From NCBI RefSeq assembly GCF_900769625.1, contig NZ_CAAGHK010000089.1:1-57297 (forward strand): a stretch of 57,297 nucleotides of DNA, written 5' to 3'. Below, piece by piece: positions 28,236-37,920 of this stretch (its first letter is position 1; the number at the start of each line of letters is the position of its first letter). The translations under genes were made by a program, and so were the position numbers. The notes under the pieces are model-generated. The model saw only the letters and a program-made list of their open reading frames with translations, ran no database searches and was not told where the DNA came from. Origin of the DNA: an uncultured Clostridium sp. GTDB lineage: Bacteria; Bacillota; Clostridia; Clostridiales; Clostridiaceae.

Positions 28236-29357
28236 ATGGCAAATTGTAGTGGAACAACACCTATATCACCAACATCTGGCTGTTTCTCAAACTGTACACC
28301 AACAGTAAGTCAGACAAATTGTGGCTGTACACCATGTACTGCTCCAACAATAATAAATCAGGGAGATGTAACTAATCAGGTATTAGTACCAGTATTAGCA
28401 GATGTAATTCAAAACTGTATATGTATAAGCAAATATGAAACAGCTTTTCCAACTAATTTATTGATAACAACTAATATCCCAAGAGTACCTGCAACAGGAA
28501 CAGCAGCTCCTTCAGGAAATATATCTATTACAAATATAAGCTATAGTTATTCATGTGTCGGAGTACCAGGAGAAGCTGGAACATCAGCAACTACTATTGG
28601 TGCAGCACCAACTATAACTGCAAATATTGGCTGTAACACAGCTACTTTATCAGCTGTAGCACCATCATGTTCTTGTTTGAATACTGACGGGACAGCTCGT
28701 ACAGCTTTATATAATGATTTTACAGGAACAGCAACAACTCCATCATGCTGCTGTAATCAGGCTGCTCAGGCATATGCCCAGAATAAGATTGTAGAAAGAC
28801 TGGTACCATTCTCAGTTTGTAATTTAAGTGTAAATGTTAGCGGAACAATAGGTGGACAACCATTTACAGGAACATTAGCAGGAATTTATACTCCACCAGC
28901 TGGAGGAACTGGAGCAGGAACTTTGACAGTTCTCCCTAATCCAACACCACTTGGATCTGCAGTAGCTGGCGCACCATCATTAGGATTCCCTGCAAACTTT
29001 AACTTCGCAGGAATAATGTGTCTGCCAACAAGTACAAGATTGACTATTAATGAAAGCTTTGATAACTGCCTAGTAGTTGACTGTATAAGACCAGTAGTTG
29101 CATCTTATTCAACAGCAACTGATCCAGCAGTAGGATTAACACCAGCTATAGATAATGCTTCATTCTTAGTATCAGCTGATTTATCATTGATAATTTCTAA
29201 AAATATTTATGCAACATCTAGTCAAAGGTTAGCAGTAATAACAAACTCAGGAGCACAGGTTGTATGTAGCGATAATACAACTGTACCAGCTTGCCCACAG
29301 ACTCCATGCACAAGTTCAACACCATGTCCTGGACCAAACCCTTCTACTATAGCTTAA
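28236..29357 (+). CDS. Cysteine-rich spore-surface (exosporium) protein candidate
   Basis: 373-residue protein with 23 cysteines, no signal peptide, and low charge. It is rich in Ala, Thr, Pro, Ser, Asn and Gly. Residues 1-40 and 340-373 are Cys/Pro/Thr-rich tails; residues 171-173 are a CCC cluster. Residues ~187-336 form a beta-rich domain (FSVCNLSVNVSGTIGG...FTG, then FAGIMCLP and FLVSADLSLIIS) that reappears in the protein encoded at 30518-32158. The composition recalls self-assembling cysteine-rich exosporium proteins of clostridia such as CsxA, though I cannot confirm homology. The sigma-K promoter and an excellent AAGGAGGT site support strong late mother-cell expression. Its many Ser/Thr residues make it a plausible substrate for the neighbouring glycosylation genes. 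Confidence 0.65.
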   Translation: MANCSGTTPISPTSGCFSNCTPTVSQTNCGCTPCTAPTIINQGDVTNQVLVPVLADVIQNCICISKYETAFPTNLLITTNIPRVPATGTAAPSGNISITNISYSYSCVGVPGEAGTSATTIGAAPTITANIGCNTATLSAVAPSCSCLNTDGTARTALYNDFTGTATTPSCCCNQAAQAYAQNKIVERLVPFSVCNLSVNVSGTIGGQPFTGTLAGIYTPPAGGTGAGTLTVLPNPTPLGSAVAGAPSLGFPANFNFAGIMCLPTSTRLTINESFDNCLVVDCIRPVVASYSTATDPAVGLTPAIDNASFLVSADLSLIISKNIYATSSQRLAVITNSGAQVVCSDNTTVPACPQTPCTSSTPCPGPNPSTIA

Positions 29358-29417
29358 TATAAATACTATAGTAAGGACAGATAAACTTTAGTTCAGAAAA
29401 GTCTAAATGAATTATAC

Positions 29418-29456
29418 AAAAATACTTCAATATTATATTATTGAAGTATTTTTCTT
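29418..29456 (+). terminator. Terminator after the cysteine-rich gene
   Basis: AAAAATACTTCAATA and TATTGAAGTATTTTT are perfect complements around a 6-base loop, with a T-run. Confidence 0.8.
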
Positions 29457-29554
29457 ATTAGAACAACAGGATTTTTAGCTTAATAAATTATCAATACTAG
29501 AATTGGTGTTATAAATTTTATTTATAGAAAATATAATATACAAGTGGCATAAAA

Positions 29555-30439
29555 ATGACGGAAGAGGCTGAGAAATTATTTATGGATGATATACAGGTAA
29601 ATCTGGCAGAGTACAACAGACCACTGAATTTCATAGTGAAATTTATAGCTCCAAAACAAAAAGAAATTTATAAATCATTTATAATTGAAGAAAAACTTCA
29701 TAGAGGACTGACATTCAATATGAAAAATACTATGATCAAGGCAGATAATGAGATTATTATTGGAAAATTTAATTATAATGATAAAGAAAAAACGCTTCAG
29801 ATAGAATTTGATAACCCAGCGGAAGATAGGGATTTAGAAGTAGAAGTCATAATTGCTACAAACATAACAAGTCTAGCAGCAGTAATTGAAAGCAACTGCA
29901 TCATAAATAATAGAGCATACATAAAGATAAAAGGATACGAGGATATTACAGGTCTTATAACTACATCTAATATGATTTCAATAAAATTCAGCAGTATTAA
30001 AATTGACATTATAACTGAAAAAATATCAGAAATAATACCTGCAATAGATGGAGAGGACGTAATTATAAAAGCTTCATTTCATACACTGGACACCTGTACA
30101 GATTACACTCTCGATATAAGAAGTAACTTAGGATATAATATGATATTTGAGGAATTAAAGAGTTATGTAGCTGCTGATAAAAACAAAATCGAACCTTTAG
30201 AATTTTCCAAAGATGATGATGGAGTAAGCATATGTTTAAACAATTCTTCTGAAATAAGAAATAAAAAATTAGAAATAATTATATGTGCAAAACTTCAGAA
30301 TGTAGAGAACATAAACAATGAAATTTATAGTGAATTCATATTGAGTATAAATGGTGCTGAATCCAGCAGAGATGTTGTGAAAATACCATTAATAAAACCA
30401 ATACCTGAGCTTATTAATGTTTTTGTTTCTGAAAAATAA
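29555..30439 (+). CDS. Two-repeat beta-sandwich protein, paralog A
   Basis: 294 residues, no signal peptide, no cysteine motif. It appears to contain two related beta-rich units; the first has LHRGLTFNMKN and the pattern TLQIEFDNP...DLEVEVIIATNI, and the second AIDGEDVIIKASFHTLDT...YTLDI and LEIIICAKL. The spacing of these strands resembles DUF11-like or adhesin-type repeats, but this is by eye. It is a clear paralog of the protein at 46458-47315 along its length (EIYKSFIIEE and IKIKGYEDI are shared). The first ~10 residues differ, and the ATG at 29555 has only a weak AGTGG site. It sits between the cysteine-rich gene and its domain-sharing partner, so a spore-surface role is inferred. Confidence 0.6.
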   Translation: MTEEAEKLFMDDIQVNLAEYNRPLNFIVKFIAPKQKEIYKSFIIEEKLHRGLTFNMKNTMIKADNEIIIGKFNYNDKEKTLQIEFDNPAEDRDLEVEVIIATNITSLAAVIESNCIINNRAYIKIKGYEDITGLITTSNMISIKFSSIKIDIITEKISEIIPAIDGEDVIIKASFHTLDTCTDYTLDIRSNLGYNMIFEELKSYVAADKNKIEPLEFSKDDDGVSICLNNSSEIRNKKLEIIICAKLQNVENINNEIYSEFILSINGAESSRDVVKIPLIKPIPELINVFVSEK

Positions 30440-30482
30440 ATCCCTGATTAGAATAAATAATTATTCTAATCAGGGATTTTCA
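30438..30482. terminator. Bidirectional terminator
   Basis: A perfect 19-bp stem (AAATCCCTGATTAGAATAA and its complement) with a 4-base loop separates two convergent genes. Confidence 0.8.
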
Positions 30483-30517
30483 TTGTTGTATATACTAGAG
30501 TCATGTTAGTAATTCAT

Positions 30518-32158
30518 TTATGATTGAGGAAATACTATGGGAAGTACAGCCGTCAGTAATATTTCGCCAGTCAAAGCAAAAGACATATTAGCATTTACAA
30601 TAAAACTATCTGGATTAGATTTGCTGTACAGAGAATTAGCTGTAACTGACGATGCTGAAAGCTTTGGAGATAAACACACATTAATTTTAAAACTGTTTAT
30701 AGAGTCAGGAATTTCTGCTGAAGTATTTATTTTTATATCGTTGAACCCAAAATTATTTATATTATAGGTATCTGGATAGTAAATATATCCTGTAAATTCA
30801 TCAGAACCAATAGTCCCAGCAACTGAAATTTTTAAATTACGTACAAAAAATGATAAGGTTAGTTGAATGTTTTCTATATTTGTGGCAGTTAAATTGTTTG
30901 AAGATTTGTTTTTCATATTTTTAATAATTAAATTATTTTCTATCTGGAGATTATCCTTATAAATCCTTTGTGTCTGCTTTTGATTATTTTCTGATATATA
31001 ATTAAATGCTGATTCAAAATTAACTATAGAATTTGAAATATCTGATATGTTGTTCTGCTTATGCATACTTGCAACACTATCTCTAAGAAATATTTGAGAA
31101 TTTATTTTCGTTGTCAGATTTATCGAAGAATGACAGAAAGATATTCGTGAGATATCTGATAATGCTGATTTTATATAATTGACAATTAAATCATAATTGT
31201 CAATTACAGCATCATATGCAAGAAAAACTGCTGAAGCAGTATGGGTGATGGATTTTTCATAGTTATTTATCGAATATAATATATTTAACAATTCTGCATT
31301 TGAATTGTCTGAGGAATAATGAGTTATTATTTGAAGTATTTTGTTAAATGAAATGAGCATTATTGATAAACTATCCTTAAAACTTAAAAACTGTGGAATA
31401 TTATTTTCAGAGAAATTATCATAATTGCAACAGTTTTTAATCTCTTCATAAATAGAGGCGAGATTGGTTTCACCTGATAGAATATCTTCATTATCTATGT
31501 TAAGCAGATGATTTATTATTAATGAAATCATATATGATGATTTAAGAAGCTCTGCTATAATAGTTTCCGCATAACTGAAGGTTATAACTTTATTTCCAAT
31601 TAAAATATTCATATATCTCAATGAGTTTGAAAGAGATATGCTTATATTAATTAAATTCTTTATTATTTCTTTTAAATCATCATTAGTCTGCAGAGGCATA
31701 ATCTGAAGATAATTATCAGACAGATTATCACCAATTACTAAGCAGCAGTTAACAAGATACTGGAGTGCTAAAAGTATATGTGTGTCTTTTGAAATATTTA
31801 CATTTGTTTCTGTACTGTTCTTAAGCATTTCAGTGGTTTCATCATACAATAATTTTAATTTTAAATCTGTATTTAATAAGGATGATGATTTATCCACTAC
31901 AGGTTTAGAGGAAATTTTTAATCCTTTTAATTGTTGTAAAACTTCTGAAGTTAATGGTGACGATAATATTCCAAGATGAGAGTAAGAAGTTTCAATATTA
32001 GTTATAGTTATTGCAGAATTATCTTCATAAGAAGTACCATCTGCATTAATATTAACAACAGCATTACGTATGCTTCCATTTTCATTTTCTGACAATTCGC
32101 TGCTGCCGATTATCTGATTAACTAAAGCAGGGGTATTAGAAGCTGTTTGAATATCCAT
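30518..32158 (-). CDS. Helical protein with the cysteine-rich protein's C-terminal domain
   Basis: 546 residues, no signal peptide. Residues ~1-420 are mainly helical and polar, rich in Asn, Ser, Ile and Leu, with no recognised fold. Residues 427-546 match the beta-domain of the cysteine-rich protein at 28236-29357: FFVRNLKISVAGTIGSDEFTG against FSVCNLSVNVSGTIGG.PFTG, then FKINVCLSP against FAGIMCLPT, and SFIVNANMSFAL against SFLVSADLSLII. Only one of that protein's cysteines is kept here. The pattern suggests a helical anchor or spacer joined to an assembly domain that can join the same lattice. AAAGGTGATG lies before the ATG. No clear sporulation promoter is seen for it. Confidence 0.6.
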   Translation of the reverse strand: MDIQTASNTPALVNQIIGSSELSENENGSIRNAVVNINADGTSYEDNSAITITNIETSYSHLGILSSPLTSEVLQQLKGLKISSKPVVDKSSSLLNTDLKLKLLYDETTEMLKNSTETNVNISKDTHILLALQYLVNCCLVIGDNLSDNYLQIMPLQTNDDLKEIIKNLINISISLSNSLRYMNILIGNKVITFSYAETIIAELLKSSYMISLIINHLLNIDNEDILSGETNLASIYEEIKNCCNYDNFSENNIPQFLSFKDSLSIMLISFNKILQIITHYSSDNSNAELLNILYSINNYEKSITHTASAVFLAYDAVIDNYDLIVNYIKSALSDISRISFCHSSINLTTKINSQIFLRDSVASMHKQNNISDISNSIVNFESAFNYISENNQKQTQRIYKDNLQIENNLIIKNMKNKSSNNLTATNIENIQLTLSFFVRNLKISVAGTIGSDEFTGYIYYPDTYNINNFGFNDIKINTSAEIPDSINSFKINVCLSPKLSASSVTANSLYSKSNPDSFIVNANMSFALTGEILLTAVLPIVFPQS

Positions 32159-32300
32159 AAGGCAACATCACCTTTTATAATAATAATCAATTATCTATCT
32201 ATATTATATAATAAATAAAATAATTTATTCATGGAACAAATATATTCGTTGCAGGTTCTATAACAATGTTAAGCTTTTTCTTGAATATATAGAGGAATGA

Positions 32301-32327
32301 ACAAGTTTTTATGATATGAATAATATA
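32301..32327 (+). promoter_or_regulatory. Near-consensus sigma-K promoter of the Maf-like gene
   Basis: AC (32301-32302), 16 bases, then AATAATATA (32319-32327); only the first base of the -10 differs from CATANNNTA. In such AT-rich DNA chance matches occur, so this is moderate evidence. Confidence 0.4.
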
Positions 32328-32350
32328 AGAGTATAACTAAGTATGTTAGG

Positions 32351-33937
32351 ATGAGAGTTGTGAATTTATCTTATGAGAATTTAAAATATAATACATGTAT
32401 ATTTTATTTTGGAAGTGATAATATTGGCGAAATACTTGCAATTAATAATATGTTATGCAATAAAAATGAAATAGTTATTGTTGAACCATCTTTAGAAGCA
32501 TATAAAAAAATAAGCTATTTTAAAAACAGTAGAATTTCTTCTGTATACTTTGATATTAACGATATTGATTCGTTTCTAAATTTTATATATAAAAAAATAA
32601 CTATATTAAATTATAACAATATTGTGCTCAAACATAGTGCACAATATTTTCAAAAATATAATTCAGAATATAACAAGCTGTACTGTATAATAAATGAGTA
32701 TATAAATAGACTTACAGCTTCAGAAAATAACATCAATTCATTTAAAGAAATAAATCTTAGAAATACTATTTATTATATTAATAGTATTAATTATGGCACC
32801 TTAATTGATGAGTATAAAGATATAAATAAAGATGTTCCAGCAATTATTGTTTCAGCAGGTCCTTCTCTTGATAAGAATCTTGCGGAAATGATAAATTATA
32901 AAGATAAATTAAAAGATTATTTTATTATTGCTGGCAATAGAACACTAAAAGCTTTAATAAATAATAATATAAAGCCAGATCTTCTTATTACAGTAGATCC
33001 TAATGAAATAACGCATGAAATGATAAATAGCTATAACTATGATGATATTCCTATAGTTTATTATGAAAAAAGCAATTATAAGGTAATTAAAAATTATAAA
33101 GGAGAAAGAATACTTCAGTCATCATATATACTGCAGAAAATATGCGGATATACATCATCACCTCAAGTCTGTCTTGGAGGTTCTGTAGCACATACATGTA
33201 CTGATATAGCTTATTTTTTAGGATGTAGTCCAATAATATTTATAGGACAGGATTTTGGATATACATTCAATAAGAAATTTGCTGATACTTCTAAGTTTTT
33301 CCCATATGAAGTCTATAACAAGAATGGTAATGATATTTTGATAGATGATGTAAATAAAAATAAAATAAGAACAAGCAAGCTTCTCAATATATATAAAAAG
33401 AATATGGAATCCTTAATAGGAAATAAGAAATCTGCATCTTCTACAGAATTTATTAACTGCTCATATGGTGCAGACATTAAAGGGGCTCCTCACGAGAATC
33501 TTGGCATACTATTTAGAGATTTTATTCCTAAACAGAATAAAAAAATACTAGAGCCGGGCAGCAGGGTACAGATAGATGCAAAAGAAATTTATGATAATCT
33601 TTTGAAATATATAGATGGCTTTATTAATGGATGCAGCATATACATTAATAAAATTCAAGACAGCCAGTTAAGTGAAAAACAAATACTAGAATTAGAAAAT
33701 TATATGAAAAGTATGATAAATGCCAAAATGAGCTATATTATTCACGACTATATAATCACCATGCAGGTTAATATAAGTAAGAAATTTTTCAAATTTACCG
33801 CAAGTGAATATATTTGTATGTATAATAATATTCACTATAAAAATATATTGATAAAGGATATTCTTTTATATATTAGAGATTCATTGAGTGATGTTAAAGA
33901 AAAAATACAAATATATATTAATGATGCTACTGTATAA
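32351..33937 (+). CDS. Maf-type (DUF115) glycosyltransferase
   Basis: 528-residue protein of the DUF115/MptE-like family that includes the motility accessory factors (Maf), shown in several bacteria to attach nonulosonic acids to flagellin. Family motifs: IIVSAGPSLDKNL near residue 160, IAGNRTLKALINNNIKPDLLITVDP, then CLGGSVAHTCTDIAYFLGC and IFIGQDFGYT near residue 300. It is intracellular, with no membrane segment. There is no flagellin gene nearby; instead it sits between spore-surface candidates and the sugar genes, so its target may be a spore protein. Starts at ATG 32351 or GTG 32360 are both possible. It is followed after 43 bases by the GT4-GT2 gene. Confidence 0.72.
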   Translation: MRVVNLSYENLKYNTCIFYFGSDNIGEILAINNMLCNKNEIVIVEPSLEAYKKISYFKNSRISSVYFDINDIDSFLNFIYKKITILNYNNIVLKHSAQYFQKYNSEYNKLYCIINEYINRLTASENNINSFKEINLRNTIYYINSINYGTLIDEYKDINKDVPAIIVSAGPSLDKNLAEMINYKDKLKDYFIIAGNRTLKALINNNIKPDLLITVDPNEITHEMINSYNYDDIPIVYYEKSNYKVIKNYKGERILQSSYILQKICGYTSSPQVCLGGSVAHTCTDIAYFLGCSPIIFIGQDFGYTFNKKFADTSKFFPYEVYNKNGNDILIDDVNKNKIRTSKLLNIYKKNMESLIGNKKSASSTEFINCSYGADIKGAPHENLGILFRDFIPKQNKKILEPGSRVQIDAKEIYDNLLKYIDGFINGCSIYINKIQDSQLSEKQILELENYMKSMINAKMSYIIHDYIITMQVNISKKFFKFTASEYICMYNNIHYKNILIKDILLYIRDSLSDVKEKIQIYINDATV

Positions 33938-33980
33938 AAGTATTATATAAATAAAGTGGAGTAAAGCAGGGAGATGTGGT

Positions 33981-35948
33981 ATGGAGAATAATTATACTAT
34001 TAACTCTAAAGAATACTGGAATTACAGGTTTGATTATGTCGAATCTGTAAACAGTATAAAACAACGAGAGCTAGAGAGTAAATATCGTGAAGCGCATGAT
34101 GAATGGCAGAAAAACAAAGAATTATATGAAAGTGATAAAAGTACCAGTCAGATATACATCTTTGCAGGTATTCCATACTATGATATAGGTGGTGGGCAAC
34201 GTTCATCGCAATTAGCAAGAACGTTTAATAAAATGGGCTATGATGTATATTATTACTATGCATTTGATTCCAATGAAAATAAAAAATTTAACTTAAGTCT
34301 TCCTCTTATAGAACACAAATCAATAAATGATACTACAGTTAGAAATGTATTTTCATCTATAAAAGAAAATGCAATGTTTATATTTGAGGTTCCCTATATT
34401 AAATTTCTTCCATATTTATCAACAGCGAAAAAACTTGGAATTAAGACTGTTTATGAGCATATTGACAATTGGGAAACAAGCCTTGGAGCGTTACTGTATA
34501 ATAAGGATACATTTAATATTTTTATTAAAGAAAGTAATTTTTTATCTGCAACTAGCAGAGAATTACAGAAACAGATTAGTTTATATACGGATAAAGAGGT
34601 ATCTTATCTGCCAAATGCAGTTGATATAAATATATTTAATCCTGACTGTTCGTATAAGCATCCAAAAGACCTTATATCTGGTACAGAAAAAACTTTAATA
34701 TATTTTGGCTCACTCTGGGGTGAATGGTTTGACTGGCAGTTAATAAAAAATACTGCACTATTATGTCCTAAGAGTTCATTTAATATAATAGGAGATTACT
34801 CTAAAATTACTAAAATCGTACGTGAAATGCCTTCAAATGTATATTTTCTTGGATTAAAAAAACAAGATGAACTGCCAGCATATTTATATTATAGTGATAT
34901 TGCAATGCTTCCGTTTAAAAATGATGCTATAGGCAGTACTGTATCGCCTTTAAAGATCTTTGAGTATATTGCAATGGAAAAGATAGTTTTAGCAACTAGA
35001 CTACCAGATATCAGTGGATATCCTAATACAATCTGTTCTGATGATTATAATAAATGGGCAGAGATAATAAAAAGTGAGATATTACATCAAAAATGTTCAG
35101 ATTTTATTTCAGAAAACAATTGGTATGAGAGATGCAACAAATTATTAGATATAACTGGCATTGATTATCTTGAAAATTCAGCATTATATAAAAAGTTAAT
35201 TTCAATTATTATTCTTAATCATAATAATAAAAATGTTATTTTTAAATGTATAGATTCACTAATAAAATATAGCGTAAAATATGAATATGAAATAATAGTT
35301 GTTGATAATAACAGTTCAGATGGTTCAGATAAATTATTGAAAGAAGTTTATGGAGAAAAAATCAAAATATTTAAGAACGATAAAAATGGATGTTCAAGCG
35401 GAAGAAACTTAGGGGCAGAGCATGCAAGTGGAAATATGTTAGTATTTTTAGATAGTGACCAATGGGTAGTCAGTTATAGATGGCTTGATGCTGCTTTATA
35501 TATATTGAAAAAAAATAAAGGTATTGGTGCAGTATCATGGGCAGCTGGATGGTTTGAAAATAAGAGAGTTATTGGACGGGTTGCTGGATTTCATTATGAT
35601 ATAGAGATGAAGCCATATAGGTTATTCAGGACGGATATAGCATATTTAGGAACTGGTGGTTTAGTTATGAGTAAACAATTGTTTGAATTAATTGGTGGCT
35701 TTGATGAGCAATATGATCCTACATGTTATGAGGATACTGATATATCATTTAAAGTGAAAAATTTAGGAATAAAAATAGCATATACTCCATATATAAATAT
35801 ACTCCATATGCCACATCAGACAACCCATGTTGGGACTGATACACATACAAAGTACATGAATATTAACGGTAACTATTTCAGACAGAAGTGGGAAAAAATA
35901 AATCATCTGTTATTAGAAGAAGCATGGAAGCAAAACTGGAAAAATTAA
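33981..35948 (+). CDS. Bifunctional GT4-GT2 glycosyltransferase
   Basis: 655 residues with two glycosyltransferase modules. After a charged N-terminal ~50 residues, a GT4-type GT-B unit runs from ~55 to ~395 (FAGIPYYDIGGGQRSSQLA, SATSRELQKQ, the donor-site IGSTVSPLKIFEYIAMEK). A GT2 (GT-A) unit runs from ~405 to ~650 (LISIIILNHNN, VVDNNSSDGSD, FLDSDQW as the DxD site, and TGGLVMSKQLFELIGGFDEQYDPTCYEDTD). It would build two linkages of a glycan. It is preceded by the Maf-like gene and followed by a strong terminator, making a two-gene unit. GGGAG is 7 bases before the ATG. Confidence 0.75.
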   Translation: MENNYTINSKEYWNYRFDYVESVNSIKQRELESKYREAHDEWQKNKELYESDKSTSQIYIFAGIPYYDIGGGQRSSQLARTFNKMGYDVYYYYAFDSNENKKFNLSLPLIEHKSINDTTVRNVFSSIKENAMFIFEVPYIKFLPYLSTAKKLGIKTVYEHIDNWETSLGALLYNKDTFNIFIKESNFLSATSRELQKQISLYTDKEVSYLPNAVDINIFNPDCSYKHPKDLISGTEKTLIYFGSLWGEWFDWQLIKNTALLCPKSSFNIIGDYSKITKIVREMPSNVYFLGLKKQDELPAYLYYSDIAMLPFKNDAIGSTVSPLKIFEYIAMEKIVLATRLPDISGYPNTICSDDYNKWAEIIKSEILHQKCSDFISENNWYERCNKLLDITGIDYLENSALYKKLISIIILNHNNKNVIFKCIDSLIKYSVKYEYEIIVVDNNSSDGSDKLLKEVYGEKIKIFKNDKNGCSSGRNLGAEHASGNMLVFLDSDQWVVSYRWLDAALYILKKNKGIGAVSWAAGWFENKRVIGRVAGFHYDIEMKPYRLFRTDIAYLGTGGLVMSKQLFELIGGFDEQYDPTCYEDTDISFKVKNLGIKIAYTPYINILHMPHQTTHVGTDTHTKYMNINGNYFRQKWEKINHLLLEEAWKQNWKN

Positions 35949-36010
35949 ATAATAATATAATTATACTTAATGTATTGTTAGAAAAATATTTGTAATAGTT
36001 TTATATAAGA

Positions 36011-36047
36011 TAAACAAAGCTGCTTGTAAATGGCAGCTTTGTTTAAT
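36011..36047 (+). terminator. Terminator between the Maf unit and the sugar operon
   Basis: AAACAAAGCTGC and GCAGCTTTGTTT are perfect complements around a 9-base loop. This splits the Maf/GT pair from the operon beginning at 36212. Confidence 0.8.
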
Positions 36048-36211
36048 TTATAAATAAATTAAATCAGTTGATATATCAAAATAATCACACTAAAACATAA
36101 ATGTAATTTTAGAATCATAATATTATACTAACAGATGTATGTATTCTGGTAAAGCAAATAATAAAAAATAGCATTTATCTAAGTAATCTTAAAGTATTCG
36201 GGGAAAAATCA

Positions 36212-37192
36212 ATGTGCAAGAAATTTAATATTTTAATTACATCAATAGGAAAGAGAATTCAGCTTATAGAGCATTTAAAACAAAAATTTAAAATAATTGG
36301 TGCTGATTCAGATTCATTGATTGCAGGAAAATATTTTGCTGATGTTTTTTATAAGATACCAAAAGCAGACGAATCTGATTATTTAAAATCCATTTATCAA
36401 ATATGCATTAGAGAAAAAGTAAAGGCAGTAATTCCTTTGTATGAAGGGGAATTTGAACTTTTAAATACTGCAAGAAATAAACTTGAAGCAATAGGAACTA
36501 AATTGCTGTTAAGTCATGGTGAAGTTATCAGTTTATGTAGAGATAAAAAAAAGACTTATGAATTCTTTAAAGATTTATCATTAATACAAATTCCAAAAGT
36601 CTACTTTCAATCAGAAATAGAGGAAATAATACAATGTAAAGAAGAAAGTGCAATGCCATTATTCATTAAACCTGCCAAAGGCATGGGAAGTATTAATACT
36701 TTTAAAATAAACAACGTAAAAGAGCTTGCATTTTTTAAGGAATATGTTAAGAACAATATTATTGAGGAATTTATTGATGGGGAGGAATTTACAGTTGACT
36801 GTCTTGTTAATTTTAGTGGTAATCCCATTTATATAATTCCTAGAAAACGAATTGAAGTCCGCGCCGGGGAAGTTGTTAAAACATGCACTGTACATGATGA
36901 TTTTATAATTAATAATACACGAAAAGCAATTGACTATCTAAATAAAGCTTCTGGAAAAATAAATGAAGGAACAATCGGACCATTAACAATTCAGTTTATT
37001 AAGACACGCTCTAATAAACTTTATCTTATTGAGATAAATCCACGATTTGGAGGCGGAGTTCCACTGTCATTTGAATGCGGAGCTGATTATGCTGATGTTA
37101 TAGAAAAACTTTTGAAAGGTCAGCAAGTTGAATATGAGAATTCATTTCAAGAAAAGACAATGCTGCGGTATGATAATTCCATTTTTATTTAA
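36212..37192 (+). CDS. ATP-grasp ligase in the nonulosonate operon
   Basis: 326-residue ATP-grasp protein related to carbamoyl-phosphate-synthase-like ligases. An N-terminal Rossmann-like part (ILITSIGKRIQLIEHL, then AVIPLYEGEFELL) is followed by the ATP-grasp fold: DKKKTYEFF, PLFIKPAKGMGS near residue 150, EEFIDGEEFTVDCLV near 190, and the metal-binding YLIEINPRFGGG near 271. It would couple an amine or amino acid to a carboxylate using ATP. Its position at the head of the nonulosonic acid genes suggests it modifies the sugar or its acceptor; the substrate is unknown. It starts behind GGGG. Confidence 0.7.
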   Translation: MCKKFNILITSIGKRIQLIEHLKQKFKIIGADSDSLIAGKYFADVFYKIPKADESDYLKSIYQICIREKVKAVIPLYEGEFELLNTARNKLEAIGTKLLLSHGEVISLCRDKKKTYEFFKDLSLIQIPKVYFQSEIEEIIQCKEESAMPLFIKPAKGMGSINTFKINNVKELAFFKEYVKNNIIEEFIDGEEFTVDCLVNFSGNPIYIIPRKRIEVRAGEVVKTCTVHDDFIINNTRKAIDYLNKASGKINEGTIGPLTIQFIKTRSNKLYLIEINPRFGGGVPLSFECGADYADVIEKLLKGQQVEYENSFQEKTMLRYDNSIFI

Positions 37193-37227
37193 AATAACAT
37201 ATCAATAATATGAGGTGCATGTAAATA

Positions 37228-37896
37228 ATGAAAGTTTTATGTATTGTTCAAGCACGTATGGATTCAAAACGGTTACCAGGGAAAGTTATGAAAAAAATTG
37301 CAAATAAATATATGATTTCATATACTTTAAATTCATTAAGAGACTGCCGATATATTGATGAAATAGTAGTAGCTACATCTATACTTAAAAATAACGATAT
37401 ACTCTGCAAGTACGTAAAGAATATTGGATTCAATGTATTCAGAGGTTCTGAAGAAAATGTGTTAAAGAGATATAAAAATGCGGCAGATAAGTATAGTGGA
37501 GACATAATAGTAAGGATTACAGGAGACTGTCCATTGATTTCACCATTAATAATTGATAATGTTATCACTAAGTTCTTAATGTATGATTATGATTATTTGA
37601 GACTTGATGTACCAAACACTTTTCAGCGGGGATTTGATACTGAGGTATTTTCAAAAAAAACATTAGACAAAGTTTATTCTATAGTCTGCAGTGAAGAAAA
37701 TTTGAAAAAGAAGGAATATGATAAGTTCAGGGAACATGTTACATATTATATTTATACTCATAATGAAGATTTTAAAATTGGATATGTAAAAGGTGAAGAT
37801 GAATATTATAAAAATCGTAATGTGAACTTAAGTGTAGATACTGTTGAGGATTTTAGAAGAGTTCAGCAGATTCTTGAAAATAGATTAGTTAAATAA
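37228..37896 (+). CDS. spsF: SpsF-type CMP-nonulosonate cytidylyltransferase
   Basis: 222 residues of the SpsF/COG1861 family, related to NeuA and PseF, which activate nonulosonic acids with CTP. The nucleotide-binding N-terminus is VQARMDSKRLPGKVMKKI; GSEENVLKRYKNAA and VRITGDCPLISP are family motifs, and SVDTVEDFRRVQQIL closes the fold. The enzyme would make CMP-sugar for the transferases of this locus. The downstream spsE gene begins 25 bases after its stop, so coupling is likely. The name follows the B. subtilis spore-polysaccharide genes. Confidence 0.78.
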   Translation: MKVLCIVQARMDSKRLPGKVMKKIANKYMISYTLNSLRDCRYIDEIVVATSILKNNDILCKYVKNIGFNVFRGSEENVLKRYKNAADKYSGDIIVRITGDCPLISPLIIDNVITKFLMYDYDYLRLDVPNTFQRGFDTEVFSKKTLDKVYSIVCSEENLKKKEYDKFREHVTYYIYTHNEDFKIGYVKGEDEYYKNRNVNLSVDTVEDFRRVQQILENRLVK

Positions 37897-37920
37897 TTAT
37901 GATTTCAGGTGATATATATT

